Of a stretch of 64,000 nt of DNA, positions 57,569 through 64,000 are shown piece after piece; position 1 is the first letter of the stretch; each line of letters begins with the position of its first letter. Under the pieces are notes generated by a model. That model ran no database searches and had not been told where the DNA came from. It saw only the letters and a program-made list of their open reading frames with translations. The DNA is from Pseudomonadales bacterium. Its GTDB lineage: Bacteria; Pseudomonadota; Gammaproteobacteria; Pseudomonadales; Azotimanducaceae. A program made the translations under genes and the position numbers. The DNA lies in contig JAHCAL010000001.1 in NCBI GenBank assembly GCA_019634925.1, positions 558,001-622,000 of the forward strand. The letters are read 5' to 3'.

Positions 57569-59098
57569 ATGGGTGTGTCTGCACGATCGGCGGTCCGGCG
57601 CTGCGGCATCGCGCTCGCTCTGCTCGCGGTAGTCGGCTGTGTTCCGGCCCAGGCGGAATCCGGCTCGAGCCGCGAGGGTGCGGCCGCCGTCCTCATGGCC
57701 GATCTTGTGCCCGACCTGGCGATCGTCGGCGCGCGCGTATTCGATACGGATGCCGGGTTCGTCCCGGATCGGATCGTCCTCGTCCGCGGCGAGCGCATCG
57801 CGGCGGTGCTGACCGACCCGGCAACGGTGCCGGAAGGCGCCACACGTGTGGACGGAACCGGCCGCTACCTGATCCCGGGCCTCTGGGATGCGCATGTCCA
57901 CTACGGCTTCACGCCGGGGCTCGACCATGTGACGCTCGGCCGGCTGTTCCTGGTCAACGGCATCACCAGCGTACGCGACACGGGGGGGCACCTGATCGCG
58001 CTGGCGGATGCCCGCGCTGCCGCGGCGCGGCCCGGTGCCGCCGCACCACGGCTGTTCGTGGCCGGCCCCCTGCTCGACGACACGAATCGGGTATACGCCG
58101 GCGCCGCGCCGGGATTCCCCGACATTGCCGCGGGAGTCGACACGCCCGCCGCGGCCGCGCGCGAGGTGGACGCGCTGGCCGCTCGCGGCGTGGATCTGCT
58201 CAAGACCTACGAGCTGGTGACCCCCGCGGTATTCCGTACGCTGCTCGCGCGAGCCGCGCAGCACGGCCTGCCGGTGACCGCCCACGTGCCGCTCGCCATG
58301 GACGGCCTCGAGGTCGCAGGCTCGGGGATCCGCGGGATGGAGCACCTGCGCAATCTCGAACTCGCCTGCGCGCGCGAACACGCGCGGTTGCTCGAGGCGC
58401 GACTCGAAGCGCTCGCCAATCCCGAAGGGCTGCCGGGTCACGAACTGCGCCGGCGGATCCACGCCGAACAACGGGCCGCGGCATTCGCAACCGAGGATCC
58501 GGCGCGCTGTGCGGAGGTGATCGCCGCGCTTGCGCGGCATCGGGTGTTCCAGAGCCCGACGCTCACCATCACGTCTGGGGATGCCGCCAGGCTGTTCGCG
58601 GACCCGGCGTGGCGCGCCACGTTCGACTACCTGCCGCACGCGGTGGGTTCGGCCTGGCACACGACCGCAGCGGAACGCCTCGAGGCGCCGCCCACGCCCC
58701 TCGCGGTCGCCCATACGCGCTGGGCGATGGCGATGATCCCGCGGCTGCACGCCGCGGGCGTGCCGATCATGGCGGGCACCGATACGCCGATCGGGCTGCT
58801 GACGCCCGGCTTCAGCCTGCACGAGGAACTGCGGATGCTGGCCGAAGCCGGGCTGCCGCTCCGTGACGTGCTGCTGGCCGCCACCGTACGCCCAGCCGAG
58901 TTCCTCGGGTTGGAAGGCCAGCTCGGCAGCATCGCGCCCGGTCAGTTCGCCGACCTGGTGCTGCTCGACGCCGACCCGCTGGCCGACATCCGCAATACGC
59001 GCCGCGTACATGCGGTCGTCCGTGGCGGCGTGCTGTTCGACCGTGCCGCACTCGACGGACTGCGTGCCGAATTGCTGCGTGCGGGCGCCGCGCCATGA
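57569..59098 (+). CDS. Amidohydrolase family lipoprotein
   Basis: A 509-residue metal-dependent hydrolase. Signal with lipobox LLAVVGC near residue 24, so it is probably lipid-anchored. Metal site LIPGLWDAHVHYGF, Lys in VDLLKTYELV, His in PVTAHVPL and MEHLRNLEL, final Asp in PIMAGTDTPIGLL. The ending (FADLVLLDADPLADIRNTRRV) is the same as the paralogue at 52803. The start is ambiguous: GAGGGG lies directly before ATG 57569 but is better spaced for the GTG two codons later (57575). It overlaps the MFS gene by 4 bp and diverges from the P450 gene. Possibly acts on a cyclic amide, lactone or peptide. Confidence 0.86.
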   Translation: MGVSARSAVRRCGIALALLAVVGCVPAQAESGSSREGAAAVLMADLVPDLAIVGARVFDTDAGFVPDRIVLVRGERIAAVLTDPATVPEGATRVDGTGRYLIPGLWDAHVHYGFTPGLDHVTLGRLFLVNGITSVRDTGGHLIALADARAAAARPGAAAPRLFVAGPLLDDTNRVYAGAAPGFPDIAAGVDTPAAAAREVDALAARGVDLLKTYELVTPAVFRTLLARAAQHGLPVTAHVPLAMDGLEVAGSGIRGMEHLRNLELACAREHARLLEARLEALANPEGLPGHELRRRIHAEQRAAAFATEDPARCAEVIAALARHRVFQSPTLTITSGDAARLFADPAWRATFDYLPHAVGSAWHTTAAERLEAPPTPLAVAHTRWAMAMIPRLHAAGVPIMAGTDTPIGLLTPGFSLHEELRMLAEAGLPLRDVLLAATVRPAEFLGLEGQLGSIAPGQFADLVLLDADPLADIRNTRRVHAVVRGGVLFDRAALDGLRAELLRAGAAP

Positions 59099-60342
59099 AT
59101 GCGGGCACCCCCGGTGCGGTGTCGAACCGCCCGCTGCAGTGGTACCTGGCGGGCACGGCGTTCTTTCTCATTCCGGGCGGCATCCAGCAGGTGCTGTTCC
59201 CGTGGCTCGTGGCCGTGTATCTGATGGAGTCCCCTGCGCGCGTGGGGCTCGCGCAGATGGCGAGCCAGCTGCCGATGGTGCTCCTGATACTCTGGGGCGG
59301 ACTGATCGGCGACCGGCTCGACCAGCGCCGGCTGCTGATCCTCCTGCAGTGCGCGATGATCTTGCCGCCATTGCTCATGGCCGTGGTCGTGCAGGCGGAC
59401 CTGCTGGCCTACCAGATTCTGATCGTGTGGGCGCTTGTCGGCGGCTCGTTCGGCGCATTCGCGCAGCCGGCGCGGGACGCGCTCCTGAACCGGGTGGCGG
59501 GCCACGACATCCAGCGCGTGGTCACGCTCGCCGTGGGGGTCCAGTTCGGAGTGCAGATCGTGGGCTTCGGCATCGGCTCGGTCGCCGAATGGAGCGGACC
59601 GGTGCCGCTGCTGGTGACCCAGGCGGCCCTGCTCGGCGTCGCCGCGCTCGCGACCGCACGCATTCCGCCGCTGCCGCCGGCGCCCGCCCGCGTGCGCGCG
59701 TCGGCCCTGCGCGAGATCGCCGAAGGACTCGCCATCGTCTGGCGCTCGGACACCATCCGGCCGGCGGTCCTGATGACGTTTGCCGTTGGCGTGTTCTTCG
59801 CCGGCACCTACATGGTGATCCTGCCGCTCATGGTGCGGGACATCTATGCAGGCAGTGCCGGCGGCATCGCGCTGGTGTTCGCGGCCAACATGCTCGGTAC
59901 CTGCACCACGATCTTCTTCCTCATGCGCCGCGGCGGGCTCGCGCGGCCCGGCCGCGCCATGCTGATCGGCAGCAGCATCAGTGTATGCATCCTTTCCATT
60001 CTCATGCTGGAACTGTCGTTGTGGGCCTTCTATCTGGTGGTGTACCTGTGGGGCCTTTGCGGCGGGATCAGCATGACCATGTCGCGCGCGATCGTGCAGG
60101 AAGCGTCGCCCGAATCCCATCGCGCCCGCGTGCTCTCGGTCTACTCGCTCGGCATGATGGGCGGGATGCCGTTCGGTTCACTGCTGCTCGGCTGGTGCGT
60201 CGGCGCGTTCGGCGCCCGCCAGGCGCTGCTCGTGCCGGTGCTCGGCATGCTGTGTGTCGTGGTGCTGCTGCTCGCGCGCTCGCGGCTGTGGCACGTGCGC
60301 CGGGCGGCAGTCGAGGTGGCGCCTGCGCCGCCGGCTGGTTAG
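59095..60342 (+). CDS. MFS transporter, EntS/MFS_3-like
   Basis: A 415-residue major-facilitator protein with about eleven to twelve hydrophobic helices. The QLPMVLLILWGGLIGDRLDQRRLLI loop and AFAQPARDALLNRVAGHDIQRVVTLA region match the MFS_3/EntS exporter group. It overlaps the amidohydrolase lipoprotein by 4 bp (ATGA), so the two are translationally coupled: likely export of, or resistance to, the compound the hydrolase makes or degrades. The C-terminal tail is cytoplasmic and short. Substrate unknown. Confidence 0.87.
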   Translation: MNAGTPGAVSNRPLQWYLAGTAFFLIPGGIQQVLFPWLVAVYLMESPARVGLAQMASQLPMVLLILWGGLIGDRLDQRRLLILLQCAMILPPLLMAVVVQADLLAYQILIVWALVGGSFGAFAQPARDALLNRVAGHDIQRVVTLAVGVQFGVQIVGFGIGSVAEWSGPVPLLVTQAALLGVAALATARIPPLPPAPARVRASALREIAEGLAIVWRSDTIRPAVLMTFAVGVFFAGTYMVILPLMVRDIYAGSAGGIALVFAANMLGTCTTIFFLMRRGGLARPGRAMLIGSSISVCILSILMLELSLWAFYLVVYLWGLCGGISMTMSRAIVQEASPESHRARVLSVYSLGMMGGMPFGSLLLGWCVGAFGARQALLVPVLGMLCVVVLLLARSRLWHVRRAAVEVAPAPPAG

Positions 60343-60415
60343 ATTGGTGGCTTCGCGCTGAACCTGTGCCGGCTCGCGCCCCAGAAACCTCGCAATCCGA
60401 TCCCGGAGCCAATCG

Positions 60416-61081
60416 ATGACCCTACTGAACCTGACCAACGACCAGCTGCTCGCCACCACCCGCGCGGTGCGCAAACGCCTCGACTTCGATCGTCCGGTGC
60501 CGCGCGACGTGCTCGAGGACTGCATGCACTACGCGCTGCAGGCGCCGAGCGGCTCCAACGCGCAGGGCTGGCACTTCGTGTTCGTCGCGGACGCTGCCAA
60601 GCGCAAGGCGATCGCCGACCTCTACCGTGAAGCGTTCGCAGGCTATGCGAAGAGCCCGATGTCGGCCGCGGCGCAGCATGCGGACGATCCCGCCATGGCG
60701 GGAACCCAGGCGCGCGTCATGGACTCCGCCCAGTTCCTTGCCGACAACCTGCACCGCGCGCCGGTATTCTTCATTCCGTGTCACGCCGGCCGGGTCGACG
60801 CCATTGCCGGCGAAGGCGCCAACGTGGCGCATGCGAGCACGTTCGGATCGATCATCCCCGCGGCCTGGAGCTTCATGCTCGCGGCTCGCGCGCGCGGGCT
60901 CGGCACCTGCTGGACGACCCTGCATCTGATGCACGAGCGCAAGGTCGCCGAGATCATCGGCATTCCCTACGAGCAGGTGACCCAGATCGCGCTGATCCCG
61001 GTCGCGTACACGAAAGGCACGGAATTCCGCGAGGCGCGGCGCTTGCCGATGCACGACGTCCTGCATTTCGACCGCTGGTAA
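60416..61081 (+). CDS. Nitroreductase family protein
   Basis: A 221-residue FMN-dependent oxidoreductase. TTRAVRKRLDFDRPVPRDVLEDCMHYALQAPSGSNAQGWHFVFV is the standard N-terminus (FMN Arg and the Ser-Asn pair), and the C-terminal half has LAARARGLGTCWTTLHL and EIIGIPYEQVTQIALIPVAY. It reduces nitroaromatics, quinones or enoates with NAD(P)H. It is co-directional with the MFS gene (73-bp gap) and 36 bp before the crotonase gene. Its in vivo substrate is unknown. Confidence 0.88.
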   Translation: MTLLNLTNDQLLATTRAVRKRLDFDRPVPRDVLEDCMHYALQAPSGSNAQGWHFVFVADAAKRKAIADLYREAFAGYAKSPMSAAAQHADDPAMAGTQARVMDSAQFLADNLHRAPVFFIPCHAGRVDAIAGEGANVAHASTFGSIIPAAWSFMLAARARGLGTCWTTLHLMHERKVAEIIGIPYEQVTQIALIPVAYTKGTEFREARRLPMHDVLHFDRW

Positions 61082-61117
61082 GCGCCCGCACGGCGCTGAT
61101 TGAGGGGAGCGACGTTC

Positions 61118-61900
61118 ATGTCCGAATTCATCCGCTATGAGGTCGAGGACGGGATCGGGACGATCACCATCGACCGCGCCGCAAAGCGCAATGCCATGAC
61201 CTACGCGATGCTCGGTGCGTTCATCGAGACGTTGCGGCGTGCCGGCGAGGATGCCGATACACGGGTGCTGATCCTGACCGGCGTGCCGGGTGCGTTCTGC
61301 GCCGGGACCGACCTCGCCGATCTCGCCACGATTCCGGGCGGCCAGCGTGGGCTGCGCGGTGCCGCCGAGGAACGCGGCCGCTGGTGGCCGATCGTCGAAT
61401 GTCCGAAACCCGTGATCGGCGCCATCGACGGACCCGCCTACGGGATGGGCGCGGAGTTCACGTCGCAGTGTGACATCCGCATCGCGACGCCCAATGCGCG
61501 CTTCGCCTGGAACTTCGCGCATCGCGGCCTGGTGCCGGACACGGGTGCCGGCAGCTGGCTCCTGCCGCGGCTCATCGGTCCCGCGCGCGCGCTCAGGCTG
61601 CTGTACACGGGCGAACCCCTGTCCGCCGAGGACGCGCTCGCGATCGGGTACCTGGATCAGCTGGTTGCGCCGGAGGTGCTTCAGGACAAGGCCCGCGAAC
61701 TCGCCGGTGCGATCCAGCGCGGCTCGCCGTTCTCCCACGCGCGCATCAAGGCGCTGGTCTACGAAGGCCTTGGTGCCCCGGTCGACGCGCACATGGAACG
61801 GCACACCCGGGCGCTGGCCGAGTGTTTCCGCAGCGCGGATCACCAGGAGGGGGTCGCCGCGTTCCTCGAGCGGCGTGAGGCGCGGTTCACCGGAAAGTAG
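61118..61900 (+). CDS. Enoyl-CoA hydratase/isomerase family protein
   Basis: A 260-residue crotonase. The oxyanion-hole segments FCAGTDLADLA and GPAYGMGAEFTSQCDIRIATPNARF are intact, and HRGLVPDTGAGSWLLPRLIG has the catalytic-site region. The usual Glu of true hydratases is an Asp-type residue here (PDTGAG), so hydratase activity is less certain than isomerase or dehydratase activity. ATG 61118 has GGGGAG eleven bases upstream. It may act with the nitroreductase on a CoA thioester. Confidence 0.88.
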   Translation: MSEFIRYEVEDGIGTITIDRAAKRNAMTYAMLGAFIETLRRAGEDADTRVLILTGVPGAFCAGTDLADLATIPGGQRGLRGAAEERGRWWPIVECPKPVIGAIDGPAYGMGAEFTSQCDIRIATPNARFAWNFAHRGLVPDTGAGSWLLPRLIGPARALRLLYTGEPLSAEDALAIGYLDQLVAPEVLQDKARELAGAIQRGSPFSHARIKALVYEGLGAPVDAHMERHTRALAECFRSADHQEGVAAFLERREARFTGK

Positions 61901-62051
61901 ACCACGCCGGGGCTCCCTGCCAGGGTCTCCGTAGTTTCCCGCATGGTCGCGGGACCGAACTGCTGCGAGCGTGGGTCCTGTTGCTGGTTGCCCGCAGGCC
62001 GGTGTCAGGGTCGCGGAACCGGTGTGCTCCTGGTGCCGCACGGAGGCTTCG

Positions 62052-62621
62052 ATGATGCACAAACTGTTGGCCGGTACGGCCCTGCTCGGCGCACTGCTGC
62101 TCGGTGCCTGTGCGACGACCCCGCGTGTCGACGTCGCGCAGGATCCGGAAGCGGATTTCGCGCGCTACACGACGTTCACGTTCCACACACCGCTCGGTAC
62201 CGACCGGGACACCGGTACACGTACGATCCTGAGCCAGCAGCTGCAGAGCCTGACCCGGGCGGAACTCGAGGCGCGCGGCTATCGCTACGTCGCGGCGGAT
62301 GCCGACCTCGAACTCGACTTCTTCGTCGAGACCCGCGAGCGCATCGAAAGCGTGCCCGATCCGCGCTACGACATGCACTACGGATACTGGCGCTATCCGT
62401 GGAGCGTGTGGGGCGGCTACCCGCCGGAGCGAATCCGCCAGTACACGGTTGGCACGCTGCACGTCGACGTGGTGGATGTCGCCCGCCGGCAACTGGTCTG
62501 GGAGGCCATTGCCGAAGGACGGGTACGCGGCGACCTCTCCTACGAACAGGACGATGTGCGCAAAGCGATTGCCGAGATGTTCGAGGGGTTTCCGCGCCGA
62601 TCGGTGACGGGCCCGGGCTAG
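62052..62621 (+). CDS. DUF4136 domain lipoprotein
   Basis: A 189-residue outer-membrane lipoprotein. The signal ends in the lipobox LLGAC (Cys at about residue 20). The rest is a DUF4136 domain: DPEADFARYTTFTFHTP, LTRAELEARGYRYVAADADLELDFFVETRE and VGTLHVDVVDVARRQLVWEAIAEGRVRGD. The family's function is unknown. GGAGG lies before the ATG. Its TAG stop lies inside a 35-bp perfect palindrome shared with the convergent gene. Confidence 0.85.
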   Translation: MMHKLLAGTALLGALLLGACATTPRVDVAQDPEADFARYTTFTFHTPLGTDRDTGTRTILSQQLQSLTRAELEARGYRYVAADADLELDFFVETRERIESVPDPRYDMHYGYWRYPWSVWGGYPPERIRQYTVGTLHVDVVDVARRQLVWEAIAEGRVRGDLSYEQDDVRKAIAEMFEGFPRRSVTGPG

Positions 62622-62648
62622 CGTGCGCCAGTGGCGCACGCTAGCCCG
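62614..62648. terminator. 35-bp perfect palindrome holding both convergent stop codons
   Basis: Two 17-nt arms (62614-62630 and 62632-62648) around a single G at 62631. The left arm carries the TAG of the plus-strand gene (62619-62621) and the right arm the TAG of the minus-strand gene (62643-62641). GC-rich, with no T-run on either side, so termination would not be of the simple intrinsic type, though the hairpin would protect both mRNA ends. Confidence 0.75.
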
Positions 62649-63948
62649 GCGGAGGATCGCTTTCCTCAGCGGCGTTGGCCAACTTCACGCCGGCCGCCTG
62701 CAGGGAGGGTCGGCCGTGCGCTGCCCGCAGGATGTTCTCGCCCATCTGCGTCACGGTGGCGCTTGTGCAGGCGTGATTGTCGAAGAATTCCGGGAAGACG
62801 CCGGAGCGGTCCATCACGTCAGACATCTGTTGCTCGACGGCGCTGGCCATGTCGCTTGCGGACATCTCGCTCGTGCGCCGTTGTTCTCCGCGATCGGCCG
62901 CCTTCATCTGCTCGAGGGCGCTGGCCATCTGGGCCGTCAGCAGATCGTCTTCGTAGCCGGGATAAAGGCCGGCGAAGCGTGCATCGATCCTTCGCGTGAC
63001 GGTTTCCGGATCGGACCTGGCCTCGAAGATCCCGGTGACTGGATTCAGCTCCGACCGATGGTTCACGCGGGTCTGCTCGGCAAGCGTTGCCCACGACTCG
63101 ACCTGGGCTGCGCAACGTTCGCTGAAAAGGTCCGCGTAGTGGATGAACAGGAAGCGGAAATCCGTCGTATCGGCATATCGTCGGGCACCACCATGAATGT
63201 AGCCGGTGCTTGCCGAGTCCACACCGAAATCCCCGTCGAAAATGCGCCGCGCGAGCGCCGGCCGTCGATACTGCGCCCAGTAGCGATCGAGCCTGTACAC
63301 GATTCCCGGCTGGCGACCCGATGCGACGGCGTGCCCTGCCCTGTAGTCGGCACTGCGGCGCAATGACTCTCCGGAGATCGCGGCGTTTTCCGCCTGCAGC
63401 CCCGCCAGGGTCAGGCGCGGATTGCGGGCGGGATCGTTGTTGATCCGCTGCGCCTCGCTCACGATCTGTGCTGGCTTGAGGGACAGGGTGCCTCCGCGCA
63501 GGACAAAGCGGAAGGCGATGATGTGTGGATCCAACTTGTCCGTTACCGCCATGCCGTAGGGGATCGCGTCGCGATAGTAGTGGGCGGACGTGACCCATTC
63601 GCTGTCCGGGCAGGTCGACAGGAAGGTCCGCAGGATACGATTCAGATCCGCCACGAAGGCCGGATCGGGCGCTATCCCTGCGAGCGGCACCAGTGTCCGG
63701 TTCGGGTCGGACGGTGTGTGCTGCAGGTATAGCGTCACCGCATTCATGTTGCCGGCGCCGCATCGATAGCCCGCGCCGGACTGCTCTGCCTGGGGCGAAT
63801 GGACCGTAAATTCGGGCGCGGTGGCGATCAGCGGGCCCATGAGGTGTTCACGCGCGGTCCGCAGAGCGGCCGGATCATCGGCGGCCCGGATGCTCGCCGG
63901 AAGGATCAACAGCAGACAAAGGAACATGGATGCGGACAGACGATTCAT
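62641..63948 (-). CDS. Secreted protein of unknown function
   Basis: A 435-residue protein with a signal peptide (SASMFLCLLLILPASIRA, cleavage near residue 22). I do not recognise a family. The mature part is mixed alpha/beta with several cysteines (AGYRCGAGN, STCPDSEW, SERCAAQVE, NHACTSATV) that may pair in the periplasm. SEMSASDMASAVEQQMSDVMDRSG is a helical stretch near the C-terminus. GGAGG precedes the ATG. It converges on the DUF4136 gene at the shared palindrome. Not obviously a peptidase, lipase or adhesin. Confidence 0.8.
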   Translation of the reverse strand: MNRLSASMFLCLLLILPASIRAADDPAALRTAREHLMGPLIATAPEFTVHSPQAEQSGAGYRCGAGNMNAVTLYLQHTPSDPNRTLVPLAGIAPDPAFVADLNRILRTFLSTCPDSEWVTSAHYYRDAIPYGMAVTDKLDPHIIAFRFVLRGGTLSLKPAQIVSEAQRINNDPARNPRLTLAGLQAENAAISGESLRRSADYRAGHAVASGRQPGIVYRLDRYWAQYRRPALARRIFDGDFGVDSASTGYIHGGARRYADTTDFRFLFIHYADLFSERCAAQVESWATLAEQTRVNHRSELNPVTGIFEARSDPETVTRRIDARFAGLYPGYEDDLLTAQMASALEQMKAADRGEQRRTSEMSASDMASAVEQQMSDVMDRSGVFPEFFDNHACTSATVTQMGENILRAAHGRPSLQAAGVKLANAAEESDPPPG

Positions 63949-64000
63949 GACGACCTCCGAATTTGCGCAGCCGCCGAAGGCGCATATGTCCGATGCCGGG

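Noticed and set aside
61938..61953. Short hairpin CCCGC/GCGGG after the crotonase gene
   Set aside because: 5-bp arms without a T-run are expected by chance in such GC-rich DNA; not called a terminator.
1..64000. tRNA, rRNA, CRISPR array, phage or integron
   Set aside because: No cloverleaf, rRNA segment, spaced direct-repeat array, integrase or phage structural gene was seen; intergenic regions are all short.

Overview
This is a GC-rich (about two thirds G+C by eye), densely coded chromosomal window. I place it in Proteobacteria, most likely a Gammaproteobacterium of an environmental, degradative lifestyle. RdgC, an fpr/LysR (FinR-like) divergent pair, a YeeE-type thiosulfate transporter, TonB-dependent uptake, Lrp-controlled alanine dehydrogenase, CoA-transferases, a CYP153-type P450 and a Baeyer-Villiger-type monooxygenase all fit; the genus cannot be read from the sequence. 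I saw no rRNA, tRNA, CRISPR, phage or intact insertion sequence, and no gap over 300 bp lacks a gene.

Layout. 1-2.4 kb: an edge-truncated FAD oxidoreductase, a PilZ (c-di-GMP) protein and a radical SAM protein. 1.4-6.4 kb (minus): an operon of M20 peptidase, ABC ATPase, permease, NMT1-type binding protein and the radical SAM enzyme; an amidase diverges from it. 8-9.6 kb: EthD protein, TetR and Lrp regulators, the last divergent from alanine dehydrogenase. 10.9-22.6 kb (plus): TonB receptor, class C serine hydrolase, PepN, P1 (DmpA-like) peptidase, dipeptide epimerase, small asparaginase-like protein and two PLP aminotransferases. 22.7-27.6 kb (minus, convergent): second class C serine hydrolase, FAH-family dehydratase/hydrolase, aldehyde dehydrogenase, class I aminotransferase. 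27.8-33.4 kb: TMEM165/GDT1 exporter with a structured leader, DUF5916 outer-membrane protein, hotdog-like protein, YeeE transporter, DUF2721 protein. 33.4-35.2 kb: fpr and LysR. 35.3-38.8 kb: NTF2-like protein, two CaiB/BaiF CoA-transferases, flavin-split-barrel protein. 38.9-41.6 kb: rdgC, methyltransferase, secreted possibly Hcp-like protein. 41.7-44.6 kb: flavin monooxygenase and epoxide hydrolase. 44.7-51.7 kb: ceramidase-like hydrolase, Fe-ADH/DHQS-superfamily enzyme, AHBA-synthase-like DegT enzyme and PIG-L deacetylase, divergent from a GPH-type transporter with a TetR gene. 51.9-56 kb: exported methyltransferase, amidohydrolase, YihY, globin-like protein. 56.2-64 kb: CYP153-like P450, amidohydrolase lipoprotein, MFS exporter, nitroreductase, crotonase, DUF4136 lipoprotein, unknown secreted protein.

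How it works together. The most interesting unit is 10.86-27.67 kb: two operons converge tail to tail, and each starts with the same 21-bp near-palindrome set in the same register over a sigma70-type promoter. A weaker third copy overlies the amidase promoter at 6.5 kb. The gene content (outer-membrane receptor, D-aminopeptidase/esterase-type serine hydrolases, PepN, DmpA-type peptidase, dipeptide epimerase, aminotransferases, alanine dehydrogenase, semialdehyde dehydrogenase) reads as uptake and complete dismantling of an unusual peptide or amide with D- or beta-residues. This is inference; the substrate is unknown. A second candidate novel pathway is the ceramidase-like/DegT/Fe-ADH/PIG-L/GPH cluster, which looks like catabolism of an N-acylated amino sugar or aminocyclitol.
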